64,000 bases of DNA, taken from Winogradskyella eckloniae. Its GTDB lineage: Bacteria > Bacteroidota > Bacteroidia > Flavobacteriales > Flavobacteriaceae. Where the stretch lies: positions 62,001 to 126,000 of the forward strand of contig NZ_JABRWP010000004.1 of NCBI RefSeq assembly GCF_013249045.1, read 5' to 3'. Shown piece by piece: positions 1 to 7,371 of this stretch (the stretch's first letter is position 1; every line of letters starts with the position of its first letter). The position numbers and the translations under genes are program-made. The notes under the pieces were generated by a model. It ran no database searches. It was not told the origin of the DNA and saw only the letters and a list, made by a program, of their open reading frames with translations.

Positions 1-2282
1 TTAATTGCTCCCGAATTAATAAGCGTGTTATTTTTATGATGGTTATTCTTTTCGCCCCAAAGTAAGGCCACAAGTTTTACCTGATTATCCTTAAATGTAT
101 TATCAGAAATATGGACATTAATGATGCCAGGTGTTTTTATCAATAGACCAGATTTTTCTGTTTTACCACAATTTGTAAATAGATTATTTGAAAGCGTTAA
201 GACACCACCAATAGTAGATTCATCATAACCACCTCTGTAAAAATGAATAAGATTTTGGTTGATAGTATTGAATTCACAATTATTGAAAGTAACCATTTCT
301 GCATTGTAATCGCCTTTTTCATCAGCTGCCAAAACAAAGCCATTTTCACTATTTTTAATAATGGTTTTGTTGAAGTTGATGCTATCCGCAAAAGACCCTT
401 TTGAAGCTTTTAAAATGTAGTTGAAATTGTCAATAATACAATCGTCGATAAATAGATTATATGCTGAAGCCATATTTTCAGCAAGAGGCGCAAATGCGAG
501 TTGATTACCTTGTCCTGTTATACTAATATTTTGAAGTTTAAGATATCCTTTTGGATGCATTTCAAACAATGGAGTGTGCTCTTTTCCTGTATAGATAATT
601 TCAACATTGTTTTCTTTGTTAGCGCGAAGGGTTATGTCTTTGTCAATTTTAAGAGATGTGCTTACTGAATATTCAGTGTCAATGAGCTCAATAATATCGC
701 CTGATTGAGCTTGAAGCATTAATTTTGAAAGCTCGCCAGATTTCGATGATGCCTTAAGAATATTAGGTTCAGTAGTTTCTTTTTCAGTTGAAAACCAATC
801 TGGTCCATATTGACTTTTATCAATTTTAAAGTTTTCAGCGGCAGCTAATTGATTAATTGCACCAACTTTATTGTTGTCATTTCGAGATGCACCAAATAAG
901 TCATTTTTAATTCTTACAAAATCATAACCATTAAATACGCTGTCTAAAGCTTCGTTATTAGAAGTTTCAGGTGCATATAACCACTCATTGATTTTCTTCA
1001 TTTTTATCATTTCATTTTGAAATACATTAAATTCTGAAAAAACACTTTCATTATTGTCTAAAATGTTATTCTTAAACAGGATTCCACTTATATCATCATG
1101 ATTAACCAAAGGTGTTTTGTCGGATTTTGTATTGTAAATAAGGTTATTGGCAATAGTTGTTCTGATAGGAGGCGCAGAACGAATCTCATTTTTAGGCAAA
1201 ACATCTGCACTCGCTATGTTTTGACCAACTCCAATTTGAAATGGCGATTTACAATCTACCCAAGTATTATAGGCTACCACCACATCTACCACTTGTTTAT
1301 AGCGATTTAAAGGCGTCATAGGAATACCATTCATTATCGCAAGTGGACTTCTAAATTGTTCGCCTCGTATTTTGTAGAAATAATTATTGGTAATCCAATG
1401 ACCAGTATTTACAGCTCTTATGCCTCCATAAAAATCAGAATCGTCGCCACCAATAAAAATGTTAGCATCTACAGTAGCATAATTGCTGTGTCTTAACACT
1501 AATGAACCTTCGCATTTATAGAAGATATTGTTGGTAAATGCATTGTAATTTGTTTTATCTGATATGATTTCAACTTCGCCATTACAAGCGTCAAAATAAT
1601 TATGAGATACGTTAACGTAACCTGGTGTAAATCTTGTTTTACTGTCGCCAACCCTTATAGTTTCTGCTCTTGGACCACCTTTTCTTGGTCGTGGACCAAA
1701 ATAATTATTCACAATTTGATGATGATTATTAATATGTTCATTGCCTGTAAAAAAGACTCTAACCGTTTCGCCATCATTAGACTTCCCAGAAATATAACAG
1801 TGGTCTAATTGATTGTGCTTGCCATAAAACTCTACCCAACGGTCGTTTGTGGAACGGTTTGGTTTTGTAAAACCATCAATCACTGTATTTGTAATTCTGC
1901 TGTGGTTGGCAATGCTATCCTTATTTATCATGTATTTTATGATAGAACTTTTTGGAGAATAGCCATTTCTAAAATATAAACCTTCCACATTAAGATGCGT
2001 GCCACCTAAATGCAAAAATGATTGCCCTTCAATAAATACTTCGCCTGGTGTTTCAGCCTTTAGCGTAATAGGAGCGTCTTCAGTGCCTAAGCCATAGAAT
2101 TTTATTTGAGCATTTTGCCAAATGCCATTAGCTAAAATAATATTAGATCCAGGTTGTGCTTGTTTTATAGCATTTTGAAGCTCTATTGTGTTTTTAACTA
2201 AAACATCATCATGGACTTGCAGTTTTTCATTACACGAAAAAAATATAAGTGTTGTTAGGGTAATTATTATTTTATAGCTCAT
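1..2282 (-). CDS. PL6-family polysaccharide lyase lipoprotein (alginate lyase / chondroitinase B-like), 3' end cut by window
   Basis: Reading leftwards from the ATG at 2280-2282 gives about 760 residues without a stop up to the window edge, so the gene is almost complete. The N-terminus is a lipoprotein signal ending in FFSC (Cys 17), placing the enzyme on a membrane surface. The body is a right-handed parallel beta-helix with many N-N-x-F/I turns. The motif EIISDK followed about 20 residues later by LVLRH matches the catalytic Lys (about residue 243) and Arg (about 264) of family PL6, which acts by beta-elimination on alginate or dermatan/chondroitin sulfate. The length suits the two-domain PL6 enzymes. 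The upstream SDR gene, 53 bp away, points to alginate rather than glycosaminoglycan as substrate; that is inference. Confidence 0.85.
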   Translation of the reverse strand, partial: MSYKIIITLTTLIFFSCNEKLQVHDDVLVKNTIELQNAIKQAQPGSNIILANGIWQNAQIKFYGLGTEDAPITLKAETPGEVFIEGQSFLHLGGTHLNVEGLYFRNGYSPKSSIIKYMINKDSIANHSRITNTVIDGFTKPNRSTNDRWVEFYGKHNQLDHCYISGKSNDGETVRVFFTGNEHINNHHQIVNNYFGPRPRKGGPRAETIRVGDSKTRFTPGYVNVSHNYFDACNGEVEIISDKTNYNAFTNNIFYKCEGSLVLRHSNYATVDANIFIGGDDSDFYGGIRAVNTGHWITNNYFYKIRGEQFRSPLAIMNGIPMTPLNRYKQVVDVVVAYNTWVDCKSPFQIGVGQNIASADVLPKNEIRSAPPIRTTIANNLIYNTKSDKTPLVNHDDISGILFKNNILDNNESVFSEFNVFQNEMIKMKKINEWLYAPETSNNEALDSVFNGYDFVRIKNDLFGASRNDNNKVGAINQLAAAENFKIDKSQYGPDWFSTEKETTEPNILKASSKSGELSKLMLQAQSGDIIELIDTEYSVSTSLKIDKDITLRANKENNVEIIYTGKEHTPLFEMHPKGYLKLQNISITGQGNQLAFAPLAENMASAYNLFIDDCIIDNFNYILKASKGSFADSINFNKTIIKNSENGFVLAADEKGDYNAEMVTFNNCEFNTINQNLIHFYRGGYDESTIGGVLTLSNNLFTNCGKTEKSGLLIKTPGIINVHISDNTFKDNQVKLVALLWGEKNNHHKNNTLINSGAI

Positions 2283-2335
2283 TTTAGGTGTTGTTAGATA
2301 AGGTATGTAGAGATTTACCTGTGTTTTTTATATTG

Positions 2336-3106
2336 TCATCGTCCCATCCAGCCACCATCTACAGTGAGGATACTGCCATTCATATAATTTGATGCTTCTG
2401 AGCATAAAAAGACTATTGGTCCTGCGAAATCTTCAGGTCTTCCCCAACGTGCAGCAGGAATTCTAGAGAGAATAGACTCTGAACGTTCCTGGTTTTTTCG
2501 TAATGCTTCTGTGTTGTCAGTACTTATATATCCTGGCGCAATGGCATTAACATTAATGCCTTTTGATGCCCATTCGTTAGAGAAAGCCATGGTCATTTGG
2601 CCAATAGCGCCTTTGCTGGCTGCATATCCTGGCACTGTAATTCCGCCTTGAAATGTTAATAATGAGGCCGTGAAAACAATTTTACCGGCTTGTCTTTTAA
2701 TCATGTCTTTGCCTATTTCTCTTGTGAGAATAAATTGGGCTGTTTGGTTAACTTCAACAACATGGTCCCAAAGTTCGTCGCTATGCTCAGCTGCAGGCGC
2801 ACGTTTTATAGTACCTGCATTGTTGACCAATATATCTATAACAGGAAAATCGTCTTTTACCGTTGTTATAAACGTATAAAGTGCTTTTCGGTCGCTAAAA
2901 TCACAGGTGTACGCTTTAAATGTTCTACCGCGTTTTGTGATTTCTTTTTCTACATCACTTCCCGATTCTTCTAAAGAGGCGCTAACGCCTATGATATCGG
3001 CTCCTGCATCTGCTAATGCAATTGCCATAGCTTTTCCGATACCGCGTTTACATCCTGTCACTAATGCGATTTTGCCGTTTAGTTGAAACTTATTGAGTAT
3101 ACTCAT
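2336..3106 (-). CDS. SDR-family oxidoreductase, KduD / DEH-reductase type
   Basis: This is a 256-residue classical short-chain dehydrogenase. It has the nucleotide motif TGCKRGIG (17-24), NNAG (95-98), catalytic Ser 148 and YxxxK (Tyr 161, Lys 165), and the VDGGW C-terminus usual in KduD-like enzymes. KduD proteins interconvert 2-keto-3-deoxy-gluconate and 2,5-diketo-3-deoxy-gluconate. In alginate-degrading flavobacteria, related SDRs reduce the unsaturated-uronate product DEH to KDG. The gene is followed after 53 bp by the PL6 lyase on the same strand, so it probably handles the monomer released by that lyase. Which of the two reactions it performs cannot be told from sequence. Confidence 0.85.
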   Translation of the reverse strand: MSILNKFQLNGKIALVTGCKRGIGKAMAIALADAGADIIGVSASLEESGSDVEKEITKRGRTFKAYTCDFSDRKALYTFITTVKDDFPVIDILVNNAGTIKRAPAAEHSDELWDHVVEVNQTAQFILTREIGKDMIKRQAGKIVFTASLLTFQGGITVPGYAASKGAIGQMTMAFSNEWASKGINVNAIAPGYISTDNTEALRKNQERSESILSRIPAARWGRPEDFAGPIVFLCSEASNYMNGSILTVDGGWMGR

Positions 3107-3242
3107 ATAACTATTGTTGTTTTTGTAATGGAATTGTTAAGTTATTGTTGATATTGAGTTTTTTATTCATAAAAACCATTCAGTTTTTAAAAATACGAGG
3201 TAAATTATAATAATAGTCTAAGAATTTCTAATTTTTAAATGT

Positions 3243-3282
3243 ATGGCATAAAAAAAGAGGGCATTTGCCCTCTTTTTTTTTT
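3243..3282 (-). terminator. Rho-independent terminator after yebC
   Basis: Arms GAGGGCA (3257-3263) and TGCCCTC (3266-3272) form a GC-rich stem flanked by A and T runs on both sides. It lies 19 bp beyond the yebC stop and can work in either direction. Confidence 0.85.
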
Positions 3283-3300
3283 AGTGTTAGAATACTATTC

Positions 3301-4047
3301 TTATTCAGCACTTTCTTCCATAGTGTGATATACGTTTTGTACATCATCATCTTCTTCAAGCTTTTCTAATAGTTTTTCTACGTCTTCAGCTTGTTCTGGT
3401 GTGATTTTCTTTGTAACCTGTGGGATACGGTCAAAACCAGAAGAAATTATTTCAATATTATTAGCTTCTAAATACGATTGAATGTCTCCAAAGCTTTCAA
3501 AAGGTGCATAAATCATGACGCATTTTTGCTCTTCACCATTTTCATCTTCATCAGTATCTGCAAAAATTTCGTCAACACCAAAGTCAATTAATTCCAATTC
3601 TAATTCTTCTAAATCAAAATCTTTGTCTTCAATTTTAAAATTACAAGTATGGTCAAACATAAATACAACCGAACCAGAAGTGCCTAAACTGCCGTCTGTT
3701 TTATTAAAATAAGATCTTACATTGGCTACTGTACGTGTATTATTATCGGTTGCAGTTTCTACTAAAACAGCAATACCATGTTGTGCATAACCTTCAAAAA
3801 GAACAATTTTATAATCGCCTTGTCCTTTTTCACTTGCCTTTTTAATGGCGCGTTCTACATTGGCTTTCGGCATATTTACCGACTTTGCATTTTGCATAAC
3901 AGCTCTTAAACGTGCGTTACTACCAGGATCAGGACCGCCTTCTTTTACAGCCATTACAATGTCTTTACCTATACGCGTAAAGGCTTTGCTCATGGCAGAC
4001 CAACGTTTCATTTTTCTTGCTTTTCTAAATTCAAAAGCTCTTCCCAT
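3301..4047 (-). CDS. yebC: YebC/PmpR-family protein
   Basis: The 248-residue protein matches the YebC/TACO1 family along its whole length. It has a basic N-terminus (MGRAFEFRKARKMKRW, the Bacteroidota variant of the usual start), the GGPDPGSNARLR region, LFEGYAQHGIAVLVE, and an acidic C-terminus. The family was first described as DNA-binding transcriptional regulators and more recently linked to relief of ribosome stalling. It is the last gene of a minus-strand run that starts with gcvT and is closed by a strong terminator. Confidence 0.93.
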   Translation of the reverse strand: MGRAFEFRKARKMKRWSAMSKAFTRIGKDIVMAVKEGGPDPGSNARLRAVMQNAKSVNMPKANVERAIKKASEKGQGDYKIVLFEGYAQHGIAVLVETATDNNTRTVANVRSYFNKTDGSLGTSGSVVFMFDHTCNFKIEDKDFDLEELELELIDFGVDEIFADTDEDENGEEQKCVMIYAPFESFGDIQSYLEANNIEIISSGFDRIPQVTKKITPEQAEDVEKLLEKLEEDDDVQNVYHTMEESAE

Positions 4048-4360
4048 AGTAAAAAAGTTATAAATTGTTATGTAAATAAAGTGCCCATTTTAAGGCGAAA
4101 ACAAATTTAAGAAAATATTGAAAATCTTAAAGTATGATTATTGGTAAATGTGAATTTTATTTGGTTGCTGGTTGCTGGTTGCTGGTTGATGGTTGATGGT
4201 TGAAAAAAGAGAGTAGAGAAGAAAGAGAATAGAAAAAAGAAGAATTAATTGAAAAAAGAAAAGAGAATAGTTGGCTAATTGAAACTAATTGAAAAAAAGA
4301 AAATCAGAAATTCAATAACTTTAAAACATTACAACCTTAAAAACTTTCAACTAAAAATAC
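4048..4360. other. Intergenic region with heptamer repeat and purine-rich tract
   Basis: The 313 bp between yebC and the pterin dehydratase hold no credible gene. A CAAATTTA at 4100-4107, read on the minus strand as TAAATTTG, is a possible -7 element for yebC, without a clear -33 partner. The middle carries a 7-bp tandem repeat (listed separately). It is followed to about 4300 by a purine-rich, low-complexity stretch on the plus strand in which GAAAAAAGA-like words recur. Confidence 0.6.
4163..4203. repeat. 7-bp tandem repeat, about 5.9 copies
   Basis: Three copies of GGTTGCT (4163-4183) are followed by two of GGTTGAT (4184-4197) and a partial copy. It is intergenic, upstream of yebC. Confidence 0.9.
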
Positions 4361-4648
4361 TTATTCCTCTTCCTCAACAATCGCTTCTATGGCTTCAGCA
4401 AGTTTAAAATCTTTTATGGTTACACCATCTTCATCGTGTGTGGATAGTGAGATTTTCAAAACATTATAGGTGTTGCTCCAATTAGGATGATGATTTAAAG
4501 CTTCGCACTCAAACGCAATACGACTCATAGCACTAAAACAATCTTTAAAATTATCGAATTCATATTCTGTGTGAATGGCATTGTCGTAATAATCCCATTC
4601 AGGAAGGTGTAATAATTTCTTTTCAATTGTTTCGTCGTCTAATTTCAT
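4361..4648 (-). CDS. 4a-hydroxytetrahydrobiopterin dehydratase (pterin-4a-carbinolamine dehydratase)
   Basis: The 95-residue protein has the family signature EALNHHPNW (His 53 and 54) followed by the THDxxGxTxxD segment (His 71, Asp 80), which form the pterin-binding active site. These enzymes dehydrate 4a-hydroxytetrahydropterin formed by aromatic amino acid hydroxylases. No hydroxylase gene lies in the window. The gene sits in the same orientation between the epimerase-like gene and yebC, with 71 bp upstream. Length is normal for the family. Confidence 0.92.
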   Translation of the reverse strand: MKLDDETIEKKLLHLPEWDYYDNAIHTEYEFDNFKDCFSAMSRIAFECEALNHHPNWSNTYNVLKISLSTHDEDGVTIKDFKLAEAIEAIVEEEE

Positions 4649-4719
4649 ACGTTTGTTTTTATTAAAGTTACTATAATTTTTATTATCGAAATAGGAAAAA
4701 CTGCCGTTTTGACTAAAAA

Positions 4720-5553
4720 TTATTTTATTAATTCTTCAATAACAGCATCACTTGTAATTTGAAGATGTTTTGGTAACAAGTTAAATTTGGGTAAAACCGC
4801 TAAATAACGGTCTTCATTTGTTGTAAAGACCTGCTTAGTTAGTACTTTTTTATCTGTAATAAGTGTTAGAATTTCCTTTATAAAATCATCATGATGCACT
4901 AAATCTGTACTGCCAAGATGAAAAACACCATGTTTATTTCTGTTGATGATATAATGAATTTGTTGGGTCATTTTTTTGTCTAACGTCACATTCATTATTA
5001 AGTTAGGAAACACCTCTACAGCTTCCTTTTCTTTTATAGCTTGTTTTAGTTCATCTAATCGTGGTGAAGCAGGACCAAATACCATTGGAAGTCTAATTAT
5101 CGCGACTTGCTTTTTGGGCATTCTTAATAATAAATTTTCAATCTTTATTTTAAAATGTCCGTAAACACTATGGCTTAAAGTTTTGTCTAATTCGTAGCTA
5201 GGATACTGACTGTAAGCGTCAAAAACATTAGCTGAGGATAAAAATATGAGTTTACACTTATTGTTTAAAACATATTCTGCAATATGTTGATGCGCAATCA
5301 CTTGTGCGTTAAAATTTCCACGAAGCGCAGAAATGATTATAGAAGGTTTTGTGGCTTCAAGAATTTCGTAAACATCATCTTCTTCAACATTATATTGAAA
5401 GAATTGTTTGTTCTTTTCAAACTCTTTTTTAGGGATTCTGTACGTGCCAAAGGTTCTAAAATAAGGTCCTAATTCTTTGTAAATGGCATTGCCAATATAG
5501 CCACTGGCTCCAAGTATTAGAATGCGATGTTTTTGCGCTGCTTCCTTCTTCAT
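4720..5553 (-). CDS. RmlD-like NAD(P)-dependent sugar-nucleotide epimerase/reductase
   Basis: The 277-residue protein has an extended-SDR Rossmann fold. GASGYIG (15-21) binds the dinucleotide, FLSSANVFD (104-112) carries the active-site Ser region, and Tyr 131/Lys 135 form YxxxK. The overall pattern is that of dTDP-4-dehydrorhamnose reductase-like proteins. There are no other nucleotide-sugar genes nearby, so the substrate is unknown. It starts 23 bp after gcvT on the same strand and is probably co-transcribed with it. Confidence 0.75.
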   Translation of the reverse strand: MKKEAAQKHRILILGASGYIGNAIYKELGPYFRTFGTYRIPKKEFEKNKQFFQYNVEEDDVYEILEATKPSIIISALRGNFNAQVIAHQHIAEYVLNNKCKLIFLSSANVFDAYSQYPSYELDKTLSHSVYGHFKIKIENLLLRMPKKQVAIIRLPMVFGPASPRLDELKQAIKEKEAVEVFPNLIMNVTLDKKMTQQIHYIINRNKHGVFHLGSTDLVHHDDFIKEILTLITDKKVLTKQVFTTNEDRYLAVLPKFNLLPKHLQITSDAVIEELIK

Positions 5554-5576
5554 TAATCACACAACAATCTAACAGG

Positions 5577-6659
5577 TTAACCTTTAAAAAACGGCAATTT
5601 TACAACCGTTGCAGGTATGGCTTTTTTACGTACTTGGATATGTATTTTGCTGTCTACTTTTGAGAATACTTTGGGTACATAACCTAAACCAATACCAATA
5701 CCTAAACTCGGACTCATGGTACCAGAAGTTACATTTCCAATAGTTTTTCCGCTACTATCTACAATATCATAACCTTGGCGAGGAATGCCACGTTCGTCTA
5801 ATTTAAAAGCAACTAATTTACGTTCTGGTGTACGTTCTTTTTCTGCTTGTAAAGCGTCGCTATTTGTAAAGTCTTTATTGAATTTGCAAACCCAACCTAA
5901 ACCAGCTTCAATTGGCGACGTTGTATCATCAATATCATTACCATATAAGCAATAACCCATTTCTAAACGCAAGGTGTCTCTAGCAGCTAAACCAATAGGC
6001 TTAATTCCGAAATCTGCACCAGCTTCAAGGACTTTATCCCAAATTTGTTTTACTTCAGAATTTTTGCAATAAATTTCAAATCCGCCACTTCCTGTATAAC
6101 CAGTAGCCGAAATAATTACATGCTCAATACCTGCAAAATCGCCAACAATAAAGTTGTAGAATTTAATCTCTGATAAATCATGGCTAGATAAAGATTGCAT
6201 GGCTTCAATAGCTTTTGGTCCTTGGATGGCTAATAAGGAATAATCTTCACTTAAGTCGCGCATCGTAGCGCCAACATCGTTTTTAGACGAAATCCAGTTC
6301 CAATCTTTTTCAATATTACTAGCGTTTACTACTAATAAATAGGTTTCGTCTTTAATTTTATAAATAATTAAATCGTCTACAATGCCGCCATCATCATTCG
6401 GTAAACAGCTATACTGTGCTTTTCCGATGTCTAATTTAGAAGCGTCGTTACTAGATACTTTCTGTATTAAGGCTAAAGCATTAGGGCCTTCAATTAAAAA
6501 TTCGCCCATATGAGAGACATCAAAAACACCAACAGCTTTTCTAACCGTTTCGTGTTCAGCGTTTACACCTTCATATTGAACTGGCATATTATAACCAGCA
6601 AAAGGAACCATTTTTGCACCAAGTGCTTGGTGTGTAGAAGATAATGCAGTGTCTTTCAT
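5577..6659 (-). CDS. gcvT: Aminomethyltransferase, glycine cleavage system T protein
   Basis: The 360-residue protein is of normal length for GcvT. Recognisable segments are [13 protein letters not shown] near the N-terminus, [19 protein letters not shown] with the catalytic Asp, the glycine-rich [13 protein letters not shown], and [13 protein letters not shown]. The T protein transfers the methylene group from the lipoyl-bound aminomethyl carried by H protein to tetrahydrofolate, releasing ammonia. The genes for the P, H and L proteins are not in the window. It heads the minus-strand run leading to yebC. Confidence 0.96.
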   Translation of the reverse strand: MKDTALSSTHQALGAKMVPFAGYNMPVQYEGVNAEHETVRKAVGVFDVSHMGEFLIEGPNALALIQKVSSNDASKLDIGKAQYSCLPNDDGGIVDDLIIYKIKDETYLLVVNASNIEKDWNWISSKNDVGATMRDLSEDYSLLAIQGPKAIEAMQSLSSHDLSEIKFYNFIVGDFAGIEHVIISATGYTGSGGFEIYCKNSEVKQIWDKVLEAGADFGIKPIGLAARDTLRLEMGYCLYGNDIDDTTSPIEAGLGWVCKFNKDFTNSDALQAEKERTPERKLVAFKLDERGIPRQGYDIVDSSGKTIGNVTSGTMSPSLGIGIGLGYVPKVFSKVDSKIHIQVRKKAIPATVVKLPFFKG

Positions 6660-6795
6660 TTGTGTTGAATTTTCTTTTAATAAGGCACAAAATTAAGCAA
6701 ATTTTATGGCTTATAATTCTTAATCTATATCAAAATAAATAAATTAAAAAACCACCCAGAAGAGCTGGTTTTATTTATATTTTATGGGTTTAGTA

Positions 6796-7251
6796 TTAAA
6801 ATTGATACCTTAGACTTAAAGCAACATCGAATCCTAAATTGTCATTTAAAGCATCTCCGAAATTAATTTCTGGTCTAAAATCTAAAGAAATTAAAAGTGG
6901 AACATCAAAGTTGTATTCAATACCAACATCTCCTGCAGCAAACAAAAAGGTGCTTCCTGCTGAGCCTAATCCACCACCAGCACCAGCATACCAGTTAATT
7001 CTATCTTCTATAGGCCAAAGCCATTGGTAAATTCCGGCAAGTTTAAAACCGTCTTCATTGCTGTAGTTTCGCCAACCTAAATCAACTTCTAATCTATTGT
7101 TACTGCCAAGTGCATGTTGGTAACTGATTTCAGTACCAAATCCATCACTGTCTCCAATTCTAAGTCCTATGGCATTGTCTGCAATGTCTTGTGCGCTCAC
7201 TAAAGTTGTAAATGCTATAAATATTGTGCTTAATAAAAATAATTTCTTCAT
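6796..7251 (-). CDS. Outer-membrane beta-barrel-like exported protein, unknown function
   Basis: The frame is open back to an ATG at 7377, but that start would overlap the divergent gene at 7372. The internal ATG at 7249-7251 opens a clear Sec signal peptide (MKKLFLLSTIFIAF, cleavage after VSA), so it is taken as the start, giving 151 residues. The mature part alternates polar and hydrophobic residues in short strands, has a glycine-rich hairpin (AGAGGGLGSAG) and ends in YQF, a typical aromatic C-terminus of outer-membrane barrels. The precise function is unknown. Confidence 0.75.
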   Translation of the reverse strand: MKKLFLLSTIFIAFTTLVSAQDIADNAIGLRIGDSDGFGTEISYQHALGSNNRLEVDLGWRNYSNEDGFKLAGIYQWLWPIEDRINWYAGAGGGLGSAGSTFLFAAGDVGIEYNFDVPLLISLDFRPEINFGDALNDNLGFDVALSLRYQF

Positions 7252-7371
7252 ATATAATTTTACTTTTAAATTGTTAGTTTTAGCAATTGTAAAATCGCTT
7301 TTCTTCATAACGCCAAAATTATGCCAAAATTGAATGATTAGCCTTTTTTTTAGGACAATTTTATAACTTAA

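Noticed and set aside
2690-2974. 94-codon plus-strand frame inside the SDR gene
   Set aside because: Antisense to the NNAG and catalytic region of the SDR; no independent coding evidence.
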